This document shows positions 1 through 7,668 of a stretch of 32,235 nt of DNA, piece after piece. This DNA is from JBIICS01 sp044238735 (GTDB lineage: Bacteria; Bacteroidota; Bacteroidia; UBA4408): positions 1 to 32,235 of the forward strand of contig JBIICS010000012.1 in the NCBI GenBank assembly GCA_044238735.1, given 5' to 3'. The first letter of the stretch is position 1; each line of letters begins with the position of its first letter. The notes beneath the pieces are model-generated. The model was not told the DNA's origin. It searched no databases and saw only the letters and a program-made list of their open reading frames with translations. Made by a program: the position numbers and the translations under genes.

Positions 1-1921
1 ACCATTTAGCAGTTAAATCAAACTTCCAGATATCGTATTGGGTTGCGTAGGCTAAATTAACAAATGCACGATGCTTGGAAATAAAAGGACGATCCTGCAT
101 AAATCCATTATACATTGCTTTTACATCGTAATACTTATAAGCTATGCGTAAATCCAAATGCTTAATAAGTTCGTAGCTAAACTCTGTTTGCAATGCACCC
201 GAATAGGATTTATCCCTTAAGTTATGGACTACCAATTTCCTGGCACTTACATCCAAATCAGCAATAACCTGATTCAAAAAATGCGTATAGAAATAATCAA
301 TAACTAAACTCGCATCTCTACCCAATAAACTAAAGGTTTGTGTTAAACTGGCGCCTGCATTCATAGCTTTTTCGGGCAACAACTTTTCCATCACATAAAG
401 TGTTCTGGCACTAGCCAGAATAGTTGCGTTTTCAACTAGTATATTGGCCACTCTTGTTCCGGTTCCGGCCGCCAGTCTAACAGAGGTACCATTAAACACA
501 TCCAATTTAACATGTAAACGAGGATTTAAAAGCCATCCATACAAATTATGATAATCGGCCCTGAAGCCCAGTATGGAATTAAAACGCTGATTTTTGGTGT
601 AGGTATACTCGGCATATGCTCCCGGAACACTTTCTTTACGATTAAAAGGCATGGCCCCATAATATTGCTTAAAGTTATCATACAAGTAACTTAGGCCCGC
701 TTTATAACTATGATTTGTATTACCAATAATATCCTGATATATAACATTCACATAGGCCATGTCTTCATTACCCGTGTATGTTTTAAATCCATAATAACTA
801 TCAATATTATGCTTTCTTACATTTGTAATGATCCCTAACCCACGATAGGGTGTTTTTGGGAAAAGAAATCCAAGTTTAGAGAAACCTTCGTATTGCCTGG
901 TTTTAATTCCGATTCCAAAATTATTAGTTGTAAAGTAATCACGTTTATCATCAAACTGTAACTGACCACCCGTTTTACCATCATGAACAGCCTTTAGACC
1001 CAATTGCCAAACAATTCTTTCACTTTTATACTTCCAGCGATTAAACACATTTAACTGTTTTGAAAGCGGCTGATCCATAAAACCATCCTTATTAAAGTCA
1101 TTCTTAAAATTTACTGAACTCCCGTGAGCTAATAACATTGTACTCCATTTCGAGTTCAATTTACCTGCACGATGCACATTTAATTCAGCCCTTCCCTGAT
1201 GATTTAAATATCCATTAAAAAACCATTTAGAAGCATCATCAGGCTTTAAATATTCAAGATTAATTAAACCTGTAACCGATTCGTATCCATTAACCACACT
1301 ACCTACTCCTTTTGAAATCTGGATGGAATTTATCCACGGACCCGGGACAAAACCCAATCCATAAGATGCTGATAATCCTCGGATAGCCGGGAAATTTTCG
1401 GATAAAATTTGAGAGTAAACACCATCCAAACCCAACATTTGTATTTGACGAGCGCCGGTGGCAGCATTAGTAAAATTAACATCCACCGAGGCATTAGTTT
1501 CAAAACTTTCGGATAAATTACAACATGCAGCCTTTGCTAATTCCTTAACAGTAATTGTTTGCATGTTAATTGTACTCATTTTATTCAGCAGAATTGAAAC
1601 CGAACTACCTTCTACTTCCAGTTCCTTTAGGCTTACTTGTTCTTTTAGTTTAACCGAAATATCCAGCAGACTTTCAACGGTTATGGTATCAGCAAGAAAT
1701 CCCGTGAAACTAATTATTAACTTTTGGGGCAACGGGTGTATTAATGAAATCTCAAAAAAACCCGATGTATCCGTTTGAGTAATTTTAGATCCATCCTGCC
1801 AATAAACCGTGGCCCCGGGCAATGATTCGCCGAGCGATTCAATGTATACCTTCCCTTTGATATTTTGAGCACTAACTGCAGCACCAAACATCATGATAAT
1901 AAATAAGATTTTACATTTCAT
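1..1921 (-). CDS. TonB-dependent receptor, C-terminus cut off by window edge
   Basis: Outer-membrane active-transport receptor, energised by TonB. About 640 codons are readable without a stop from the ATG at 1921 to the left edge; the end of the beta-barrel lies outside. A signal peptide (residues 1-19, cut near SAQ) is followed by a CarboxypepD_reg-like domain (about 20-95), then a plug domain and barrel strands. The plug carries the motif KAACCNLSESFETN (130-143) with paired cysteines C133/C134, followed by RQIQMLGLDG. I recognise this from a Bacteroidota receptor subgroup often found beside HYC_CC_PP proteins and heavy-metal-associated domain proteins. The gene lies 47 bp downstream of the HYC_CC_PP-like gene on the same strand, so they are probably co-transcribed. 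A metal or metallophore substrate (copper being one candidate) is inference from that context; no substrate is proven by sequence. Confidence 0.9.
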   Translation of the reverse strand, partial: MKCKILFIIMMFGAAVSAQNIKGKVYIESLGESLPGATVYWQDGSKITQTDTSGFFEISLIHPLPQKLIISFTGFLADTITVESLLDISVKLKEQVSLKELEVEGSSVSILLNKMSTINMQTITVKELAKAACCNLSESFETNASVDVNFTNAATGARQIQMLGLDGVYSQILSENFPAIRGLSASYGLGFVPGPWINSIQISKGVGSVVNGYESVTGLINLEYLKPDDASKWFFNGYLNHQGRAELNVHRAGKLNSKWSTMLLAHGSSVNFKNDFNKDGFMDQPLSKQLNVFNRWKYKSERIVWQLGLKAVHDGKTGGQLQFDDKRDYFTTNNFGIGIKTRQYEGFSKLGFLFPKTPYRGLGIITNVRKHNIDSYYGFKTYTGNEDMAYVNVIYQDIIGNTNHSYKAGLSYLYDNFKQYYGAMPFNRKESVPGAYAEYTYTKNQRFNSILGFRADYHNLYGWLLNPRLHVKLDVFNGTSVRLAAGTGTRVANILVENATILASARTLYVMEKLLPEKAMNAGASLTQTFSLLGRDASLVIDYFYTHFLNQVIADLDVSARKLVVHNLRDKSYSGALQTEFSYELIKHLDLRIAYKYYDVKAMYNGFMQDRPFISKHRAFVNLAYATQYDIWKFDLTAKW

Positions 1922-1968
1922 TTTAAATAATTTAATTACAATCAATAATAAAAGAGGATGTAATTAAA

Positions 1969-2370
1969 TCAAATACGAAAAAGGGATATAAAAGAAAAAA
2001 CATCCGGCCACTTAGGTGGTGGAATAGGAAATGATAAATTAAAAATGGATAAAATATCTAAAAAGTTTTCATTTAAAAAGAAACTAAAAAAGTAATCGAT
2101 TACCCCTAAATTAAAGCCAGTTAACTGAAGCTTATAAATGGAGGAAAAAACGTGCGAATCGGGGCATAGATTAAAATTTAGTATTTCACAACAGGGTTCT
2201 TGTATTTGGTCGCTCTTAATTTCAGATGATTCACAACTTTCTGCTCTACCCAAACTCAACTCAACATTCCCCGAATGCAAACACGTCATTTTACCAATAG
2301 CAAAACCAGAGTTGGCCATCAACAGAACAGCCGACATTAAAAAACTTAATATAATCCGTAGAATTTTCAA
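1969..2370 (-). CDS. HYC_CC_PP-like small exported cysteine protein
   Basis: 133 residues with an N-terminal hydrophobic signal segment (about 1-25), then a cysteine-containing domain with CLHSGN, a later EPCCE pair and a C-terminal PIPPPKWPD. This order (His/Cys near the signal peptide, CC pair, proline pair near the end) is that of the Bacteroidota HYC_CC_PP family, whose function is unassigned. The usual HYC triplet is replaced by TCLHSG, so the match is to a divergent member. The start is a TTG at 2370: no ATG lies between it and the in-frame stop at 2404-2406, and starting at the next ATG (2337) would trim the signal peptide. A TAnnTTTG box ends only 5 nt before this TTG. It is followed by a TonB-dependent receptor, the usual partner of this family. 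A role in metal handling is inference. Confidence 0.65.
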   Translation of the reverse strand: MKILRIILSFLMSAVLLMANSGFAIGKMTCLHSGNVELSLGRAESCESSEIKSDQIQEPCCEILNFNLCPDSHVFSSIYKLQLTGFNLGVIDYFFSFFLNENFLDILSIFNLSFPIPPPKWPDVFSFISLFRI

Positions 2371-2375
2371 TACTA

Positions 2376-2408
2376 CAAATTTACTGCTAAAAGCAGCTAA
2401 AAGTCAAG
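2376..2408 (-). promoter_or_regulatory. Putative promoter of the HYC_CC_PP-like/receptor unit
   Basis: On the minus strand a TAAATTTG box (2376-2383), a full match to the Bacteroidota -7 consensus TAnnTTTG, lies 5 nt before the TTG start codon. A CTTG at 2405-2408 could be the -33 element with a 21-nt spacer. The spacer holds a small inverted repeat, CTGCT-AAA-AGCAG (2384-2396), that could be an operator or chance. The placement implies an almost leaderless transcript. Confidence 0.4.
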
Positions 2409-2604
2409 AAATTAATAAGGCATTTGATTAAATAATTTTAAAATAATTGCGATATAATTCAGTTAAAACCCCAAGAAAATCCATTAGTTTAGGAGTGTTA
2501 ATTATACTTGAACAAGAAAATATGAGTTTAGACGAATAATTAGTTAAAAAGGTCTAAATGATGCTTGATTAACCGAAATATTTTCTTTAATTTATAATAG
2601 AATT

Positions 2605-2832
2605 ATGATAACAACAAAAAACAGTATTAAAATGAAAGCCAGCGCTAAAAAAGAAGTAGATAAGGCTTTGTTCGAGAAAAGAATTAAAACCTACAGAAGC
2701 CAGATTAAAGAATTGGTTAAAGAATTTAATTGGGTAGACGAATCTACTCAGATGGAATTTGATTTAGCCATCCATCAAATTGCTAAAAGACTAAACTCTA
2801 CTAAACAGAAGTATAGTTTTTCTAAAAACTAA
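2605..2832 (+). CDS. Small charged hypothetical protein
   Basis: 75 residues, lysine-rich and probably all helical (segments around ALFEKRIKTYRSQIKELVKEF and TQMEFDLAIHQIAKRL), with no signal peptide or membrane segment. I do not recognise the family. ATG at 2605 is the first start; ATG at 2632 (residue 10) is equally possible since neither has a clear ribosome-binding site. The stop codon overlaps that of bioA on the other strand by 4 bp, leaving no room for a conventional terminator. Coding status rests on the open frame, its composition and how well it fits between the neighbours. Confidence 0.55.
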   Translation: MITTKNSIKMKASAKKEVDKALFEKRIKTYRSQIKELVKEFNWVDESTQMEFDLAIHQIAKRLNSTKQKYSFSKN

Positions 2833-4124
2833 TACCCGTTATTTTCGGTAATTTCCGAATCTATAAACTCTTCAATAGCCTCATAAACGAGACTCAATTC
2901 TTGCTCGTTAATTACATACGGAGGCAAAACATAAATCACATTTCCCAAAGGCCTTAAAATTATCTTTCTACTAAGGAAGAATGGATAAATTTTCTCCCTT
3001 AACGGATTTAAATAACCCGAGTTATCAGATTTTAAACGAACCGCTAAAATGGTTCCGGTCACTTCAACCCTTTCTACTTTTTTATTAAATCTTAATTGCT
3101 CAGCAAAAGCCTTATGCAGGCTGTTTATCATCGCAATATGATCCCATGTTTTGGGTAACTTAAGTAAGGAAAAACTGGCTACAGCGGCTGCACAAGCAAT
3201 GGGGTTTCCGGTGTAGGAATGACCGTGAAAAAAAGTTTTTACAAAACCATCACTAGGGTTACTTAAAAAGGCATTAAATATTTTTTTACTACAAAGAGTT
3301 GCCCCAAAAGGCATAAAACCGCCCGTAATCCCTTTGGATAAAGCAATGATATCAGGTTTATTTTTTAAATAATCTATCGCAAAAAACTTACCAGTTCTGC
3401 CAAAACCGGTCATTACTTCGTCTGCTATACAAATAATATTATTTTCTTTTGCAAGGCCTATTAGTTTATCCAGATGTTCGGGAGCATACATTTGCATTCC
3501 GGCTGCACCCATAACAAGAGGCTCAAAAATAAAAGCCGCTATTTTCCCTTTGTTGGCTTCTATTAACTGTTCAAGCTGCGAGATAGAATTGTCGGGATTA
3601 TGAATAGGAGGTTCTATGTGCTTTACATCAAATAAAAAGGGTTCATAAGCACGGTTAAATATGTTTCTACCCCCCACGCTCATCGACCCAAAAGTATCGC
3701 CGTGGTATGCACTATTAAAGGCAATAATTAATGGTTTTTCCTCATTTTTGTTAAACCAATATTGTATAGCCATTTTTAGAGCTACCTCTACCGCTGTGGA
3801 ACCATTATCGCTATAAAAAACTTTTGCAAAGGGTTCTCCCAACTGATCAATTAAAAGTTTTGCTAAATCAACAGCAGGACTATGAGTAAAAGTATCAAAC
3901 ATTACATGCTCCATTTGGGCACTTTGTTTGGCTATGGCTTCTGCAATAACTGGATTTGAATGTCCGAATAAATTAACCCACCAGGAGGAAACCGCATCCA
4001 GATAACGATTGCCAAATTTATCCGTTAACCACACCCCTTCCCCTTTTACAATGCTAGTAGCGCCTTTAAAATCAGCCATTTGAGTAAATGGATGCCAAAT
4101 ATAGGAATGGTCGTGGCTTTGCAT
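2829..4124 (-). CDS. bioA: Adenosylmethionine-8-amino-7-oxononanoate aminotransferase
   Basis: Class III PLP aminotransferase that makes 7,8-diaminopelargonic acid from KAPA, with S-adenosylmethionine as amino donor, in cytoplasmic biotin synthesis. Length (431 residues) fits BioA. Visible marks: the N-terminal WHPFTQM (10-16) typical of BioA within class III, SSWWVNLFGH (46-55), YSDNGSTAVEVALKMA (104-119) for phosphate binding, IADEVMTGFGRTG (233-245) with the cofactor Asp D235, and ALSKGITGGFMP with the PLP lysine K264. No other biotin gene (bioB, F, D, C) is in the window, so bioA stands alone here. A TAnnTTTG box 8 nt upstream suggests its own promoter with almost no leader. Its 3' end overlaps the convergent small gene by 4 bp. 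Confidence 0.95.
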   Translation of the reverse strand: MQSHDHSYIWHPFTQMADFKGATSIVKGEGVWLTDKFGNRYLDAVSSWWVNLFGHSNPVIAEAIAKQSAQMEHVMFDTFTHSPAVDLAKLLIDQLGEPFAKVFYSDNGSTAVEVALKMAIQYWFNKNEEKPLIIAFNSAYHGDTFGSMSVGGRNIFNRAYEPFLFDVKHIEPPIHNPDNSISQLEQLIEANKGKIAAFIFEPLVMGAAGMQMYAPEHLDKLIGLAKENNIICIADEVMTGFGRTGKFFAIDYLKNKPDIIALSKGITGGFMPFGATLCSKKIFNAFLSNPSDGFVKTFFHGHSYTGNPIACAAAVASFSLLKLPKTWDHIAMINSLHKAFAEQLRFNKKVERVEVTGTILAVRLKSDNSGYLNPLREKIYPFFLSRKIILRPLGNVIYVLPPYVINEQELSLVYEAIEEFIDSEITENNGY

Positions 4125-4131
4125 AGAGTTT

Positions 4132-4139
4132 CAAAAATA
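4132..4139 (-). promoter_or_regulatory. Putative -7 box for bioA
   Basis: TATTTTTG on the minus strand matches TAnnTTTG fully and ends 7 nt before the bioA ATG (4124). A TTTG lies upstream, but only 7 nt away, too close for a -33 element. If used, the transcript would begin at or within a few bases of the start codon. Confidence 0.35.
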
Positions 4140-4232
4140 AGCAATCCAAACAATAAAAAAACTAAATTAAAGTTTAGAATCGAAACAAGATCATTTTAAC
4201 TGTTTTTTAGATTTAAAGCTTAACTTTACCGC

Positions 4233-4907
4233 ATGAGGTCTTTATTGATTTTAAGCACTTTAATTGTATTAGCAAAAGCAAATCTGGCTCAAACAAAAAT
4301 CGAAAAAAAACAAGTACGTGTTATACAGTTTAGCGGTGTTGTTGTTACAGGCGATTCGCTATTACCGGTTCCTTTTGCCTATGTTTTAGTTAAAGGAACT
4401 CACAGGGGTACTGTAGCTGATGGTTATGGTTTTTTTTCGTTTGCAGCTCTTGAAAAAGATACTGTGGTATTTTCAGCCTTAGGTTACCACAATAGTAGGT
4501 TTGTTATACCCGATTCTCTAATTCAAAATAAATACAATATTATCCATGTTCTTAGCCAGGATACGATACAACTTAAAGAAGCCGTTATCTATCCATTTCC
4601 AACCCGCGAACAATTTAAACAAGCTTTCTTAAAGCTAAACATTAAAGATGATGAAATGGAAAGAGCCAGAAAAAACCTTCAAACGATGTTGGGTAGTAAC
4701 CTGTATAAATACAAAGATGATTATGGAGTAAGCCCCGAAAGTGCGTTTAAAAATTACGCAAATCGAAGAAACACTTATATTTTCCAAAAAGGCATTATGC
4801 CCGGCCTGCCTATAACCGGTTTTGCTCGATTTATTAACGCCATGGAAAATGGAGAGTTAAAAAACATGCAGGTTAAAGAAGATAATACTATTTATAAGGA
4901 TAAGTAG
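4233..4907 (+). CDS. Exported CarboxypepD_reg-like domain protein
   Basis: 224 residues. A signal peptide (about 1-19, cut after NLA) leads into a beta-rich CarboxypepD_reg-like domain (about 30-115) with the family pattern of gap-free strands: VPFAYVLVKGTHRGTVADGYGFFSF and later VVFSALGYH. The C-terminal half (about 120-224) is charged, helical and unassigned; it has no barrel strands, so this is not a receptor. It is probably periplasmic or attached to the outer membrane. It lies 3 nt upstream of a TonB-dependent receptor gene and in the same frame, separated only by TAG AGC. A TAACTTTA sequence at 4221-4228 resembles a -7 box (one mismatch) 4 nt before the ATG. The function is likely accessory to the downstream receptor, by context only. 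Confidence 0.8.
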   Translation: MRSLLILSTLIVLAKANLAQTKIEKKQVRVIQFSGVVVTGDSLLPVPFAYVLVKGTHRGTVADGYGFFSFAALEKDTVVFSALGYHNSRFVIPDSLIQNKYNIIHVLSQDTIQLKEAVIYPFPTREQFKQAFLKLNIKDDEMERARKNLQTMLGSNLYKYKDDYGVSPESAFKNYANRRNTYIFQKGIMPGLPITGFARFINAMENGELKNMQVKEDNTIYKDK

Positions 4908-4910
4908 AGC

Positions 4911-7397
4911 GTGAGATTAACTCTTCTTATAATTAGTCTATTGGTATGCATTCTTACTAATGCGCAAACCGCAATTTTATTTGGCAAGGTTATCGACACT
5001 CAAAAACAAGCCATTCCCAATAGCAATGTTATTATAAAAGGTACTAACGAAGGAAAGCAATGCGACGACAAAGGAAATTATGAAATAGCAATTCCTGCTA
5101 ATAAGAATGTAACACTGGTATTCAGCCATATTGGCAACAACACTCTTGAACAAAGCTTTAATTTAAAGGAAGGGGAACGTTTAGAGTTTTCACCTACTTT
5201 AAAGGAAATTGAAAACAATCTGATTGAAGTAAAAATTGAAGATAAAGAAACGCGAAAAAGTACAATGACTCGATTAGACCCCAAGCTAATCAACGTTATT
5301 CCCAGTAGCACCGGAGGCATTGAAGCCATTATAAAAACTTTACCTGGCGTTGTTAGTAATAACGATTTATCCTCACAGTATTCGGTAAGGGGCGGAAACT
5401 ATGATGAAAATCTGGTATACGTTAACGACATTGAAATATTCAGGCCATTTTTAGTTAGAAGTGGCCAGCAGGAAGGATTAAGTTTTATTAACGGCGACAT
5501 GGTTTCATCTATACTATTTAGTGCCGGTGGGTTTGATGCCCGGTATGGAGATAAAATGAGTAGTGTACTTGATGTAAAGTACAGAAAACCAAAGTCGTTT
5601 GGCGGAAGTGCAGCTTTAGGAACATTGGGTGGCAGCGTTCAGCTGGAAGGAATATCAAAAAATCAAAAATGGACTTTTCTAAGTGGATTAAGGCAAAAGC
5701 AAAATGCTTATCTATTAAATTCTTTAGATGTTAAAGGAAACTATAAGCCCAGCTTTACAGATTTTCAGGCTTTTGTAACTTACGAACCAAATAAAAAATG
5801 GGAGTTTAATTTTTTAGGAAATTATGCACGAAATAAATACCTGATTGAGCCCGAAAACCAACAAACGGATGTAGGTACCGTTAATCAAGCCCTTCGTTTT
5901 ACAGTTTTCTTTGACGGTAAAGAAAGTGATATTTTCCAGAATGGCATGGGTGCATTTTCCACTATTTATAAGCCTAATAATAACCTACGCCTAAAATTTA
6001 TAAGTTCTGCATACAAAAGTCAGGAAAGTGAAAACTTTGATATATTGGGACAATATAGATTAGACGAGTTAGAAAATGATTTTGGAAAAGATGATTTTGG
6101 AAAAGTTAAATTTAACAGGGGGGTGGGATCATTCTTAAATCATGCCCGCAATGAATTAAATGCATCCGTATATAATGCGGAACACAAAGGATTTTACGAA
6201 AAAGGATTTAATTATCTACAATGGGGAGTTCGATACCAAAACGAATTTATTACAGACGAATTAAAAGAATGGAAGTATGTTGACAGTGCAGGATATGCCA
6301 TACCTCAAAATCCATCTAACACCGTTAACATGTTTGAATCATACAGAGCTTCCAATACCCTCTCCTCTAATCGTATATCGGGTTATTTTCAAAATTCATT
6401 TGCCTTTAGCGATTCGTCTATTTATAAATTAAGTGCCGGAGTTCGGTTTAATTACTGGGATCTAAACAACCAACTCGTTCTGAGTCCGAGGGCCACATTA
6501 TCGGTTCAACCCAAATGGAAACACGATATGGTGTTTCGTTTTTCAAGTGGCTTATATTATCAACCTCCCTTTTACCGCGAACTTAGAGATTTAAACGGTA
6601 ATCTTAATAAAAACATAAAAGCCCAGCAAAGTATCCATTTTGTGGCTGCTATGGATTATAATTTAAAAATCTGGAACCGTCCATTTAAATTAATCTCGGA
6701 AGTATATTATAAACATTTAAACAACCTAATTCCATATCAAATAGACAATGTAAGGATTCGTTACTTTGCCGAAAATAATGCAGTAGGTTACGCAAGGGGT
6801 ATAGATATCAAATTAAATGGAGAGTTTGTAAAAGGAATTGAATCGTGGGCCAGCTTATCGGTAATGAGCACGCAAGAGGATATAAAAAATGATTTCTATT
6901 ACGACTACTACAATGCTGCAGGAGAAAAAATATTTGTTGGCTATAATTTTGATCAGGTTAAGACCGATAGCATATTAATTAAACCAGGATATATCCCCAG
7001 ACCTACGGATCAACGGGTAAGTTTTAGTATGTTTTTTCAGGATTATATACCCCGTTTTCCTTCTTATAAAATGTCACTTAATCTATTATTTGGCTCTGGC
7101 CTTCCTTTTGGTCCACCCGATTATAATCGTTATAAGCAAACCTTAAGATATCCATTTTACAGACGAGTAGATTTAGGCATGAGTAAACAACTTTTAAGTG
7201 AGGGACATGAGTTAAGACCCAAAAGTCCGTTTCGCCATTTTAAAAGCATTTGGCTTGGAATAGATATATTTAACCTTTTGGGGGTAAACAACGTTGTGTC
7301 GTATAATTGGATTAAAGACGTAACGAACAGGCAATATGGAATTCCTAATTATTTAAGTGCACGTTTAATAAACGTTAGATTACAAATAAGTTTTTAA
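4911..7397 (+). CDS. TonB-dependent receptor with CarboxypepD_reg-like domain
   Basis: 828 residues, complete. GTG start at 4911, directly preceded by TAG AGC; it gives a clean signal peptide (MRLTLLIISLLVCILTNAQ, cut after NAQ). Domains: CarboxypepD_reg-like (about 20-110; VPIPNSNVIIKGT-type strand and DDKGNYEIAI), plug (about 115-225) with KTLPGVVSNNDLSSQYSVRGG and YVNDIEIFRP, then a beta-barrel ending in a typical aromatic strand (...RLINVRLQISF). This is the architecture of Bacteroidota outer-membrane receptors; no SusD partner follows, which argues against a classical SusC glycan importer. Substrate unknown. Its stop codon overlaps the next start by one base (TAATG), implying translational coupling. 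It contains a 15-bp tandem duplication (6076-6105). The three-gene arrangement suggests a single uptake or surface-assembly unit. Confidence 0.92.
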   Translation: MRLTLLIISLLVCILTNAQTAILFGKVIDTQKQAIPNSNVIIKGTNEGKQCDDKGNYEIAIPANKNVTLVFSHIGNNTLEQSFNLKEGERLEFSPTLKEIENNLIEVKIEDKETRKSTMTRLDPKLINVIPSSTGGIEAIIKTLPGVVSNNDLSSQYSVRGGNYDENLVYVNDIEIFRPFLVRSGQQEGLSFINGDMVSSILFSAGGFDARYGDKMSSVLDVKYRKPKSFGGSAALGTLGGSVQLEGISKNQKWTFLSGLRQKQNAYLLNSLDVKGNYKPSFTDFQAFVTYEPNKKWEFNFLGNYARNKYLIEPENQQTDVGTVNQALRFTVFFDGKESDIFQNGMGAFSTIYKPNNNLRLKFISSAYKSQESENFDILGQYRLDELENDFGKDDFGKVKFNRGVGSFLNHARNELNASVYNAEHKGFYEKGFNYLQWGVRYQNEFITDELKEWKYVDSAGYAIPQNPSNTVNMFESYRASNTLSSNRISGYFQNSFAFSDSSIYKLSAGVRFNYWDLNNQLVLSPRATLSVQPKWKHDMVFRFSSGLYYQPPFYRELRDLNGNLNKNIKAQQSIHFVAAMDYNLKIWNRPFKLISEVYYKHLNNLIPYQIDNVRIRYFAENNAVGYARGIDIKLNGEFVKGIESWASLSVMSTQEDIKNDFYYDYYNAAGEKIFVGYNFDQVKTDSILIKPGYIPRPTDQRVSFSMFFQDYIPRFPSYKMSLNLLFGSGLPFGPPDYNRYKQTLRYPFYRRVDLGMSKQLLSEGHELRPKSPFRHFKSIWLGIDIFNLLGVNNVVSYNWIKDVTNRQYGIPNYLSARLINVRLQISF
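6076..6105 (+). repeat. Perfect 15-bp tandem duplication inside the receptor gene
   Basis: The unit ATGATTTTGGAAAAG occurs twice back to back. It is in frame (five codons) and gives consecutive NDFGK and DDFGK in a region likely to be a surface-exposed barrel loop. It looks like recent slippage or duplication. Confidence 0.9.
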
Positions 7398-7642
7398 TGA
7401 GAGTTATAGCAGAAATATCACATCCTCAAGTTAAGATTTCTATTTTTTATATGAACCAGAAATACATCATAAAATTTGAGATGCATAATCTGGAACAAAC
7501 CTATAAACTTAGCGAGCTAGATTATATAATCAAAGATTTAGAAGATGTTAAAAAGGCTATTACACCAGATTTCGTAAACAGTGTTCTAGAACAATTTGAA
7601 AACATGTTGAATTTGCAAGATAAGTTCACTAAGGATTTATAG
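7397..7642 (+). CDS. Conserved small protein, unknown function
   Basis: 81 residues starting MRVIAEISHPQVKISIFYMN. No signal peptide or membrane span; predicted as a small alpha/beta domain: two or three N-terminal strands (residues 1-35), then helices rich in Glu/Lys/Asp. From memory similar proteins of about 75-80 residues that start MR(I/V)IAEI and contain KFE occur across Bacteroidota, without a known function. The ATG shares one base with the stop of the upstream TonB-dependent receptor (TAATG), so its translation is probably coupled to it. A cytoplasmic location next to a receptor operon hints at a regulatory or accessory role, but nothing in the sequence shows it. Confidence 0.75.
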   Translation: MRVIAEISHPQVKISIFYMNQKYIIKFEMHNLEQTYKLSELDYIIKDLEDVKKAITPDFVNSVLEQFENMLNLQDKFTKDL

Positions 7643-7668
7643 ATTTTACCTGCAAAATGTTTTTTGGC

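Noticed and set aside
1458..1778. Plus-strand open frame antisense to the first TonB receptor
   Set aside because: Composition and content are a shadow of the receptor frame; no family features, and the minus-strand receptor is continuous.
2138..2431. Plus-strand open frame antisense to the HYC_CC_PP-like gene
   Set aside because: Overlaps a recognisable exported protein gene on the other strand, with no features of its own.
4905..4913. Receptor and upstream protein as a fusion broken by the TAG at 4905-4907
   Set aside because: They are in the same frame, but the receptor has its own signal peptide right after the GTG and the upstream protein is complete, so two genes fit better than one interrupted gene.
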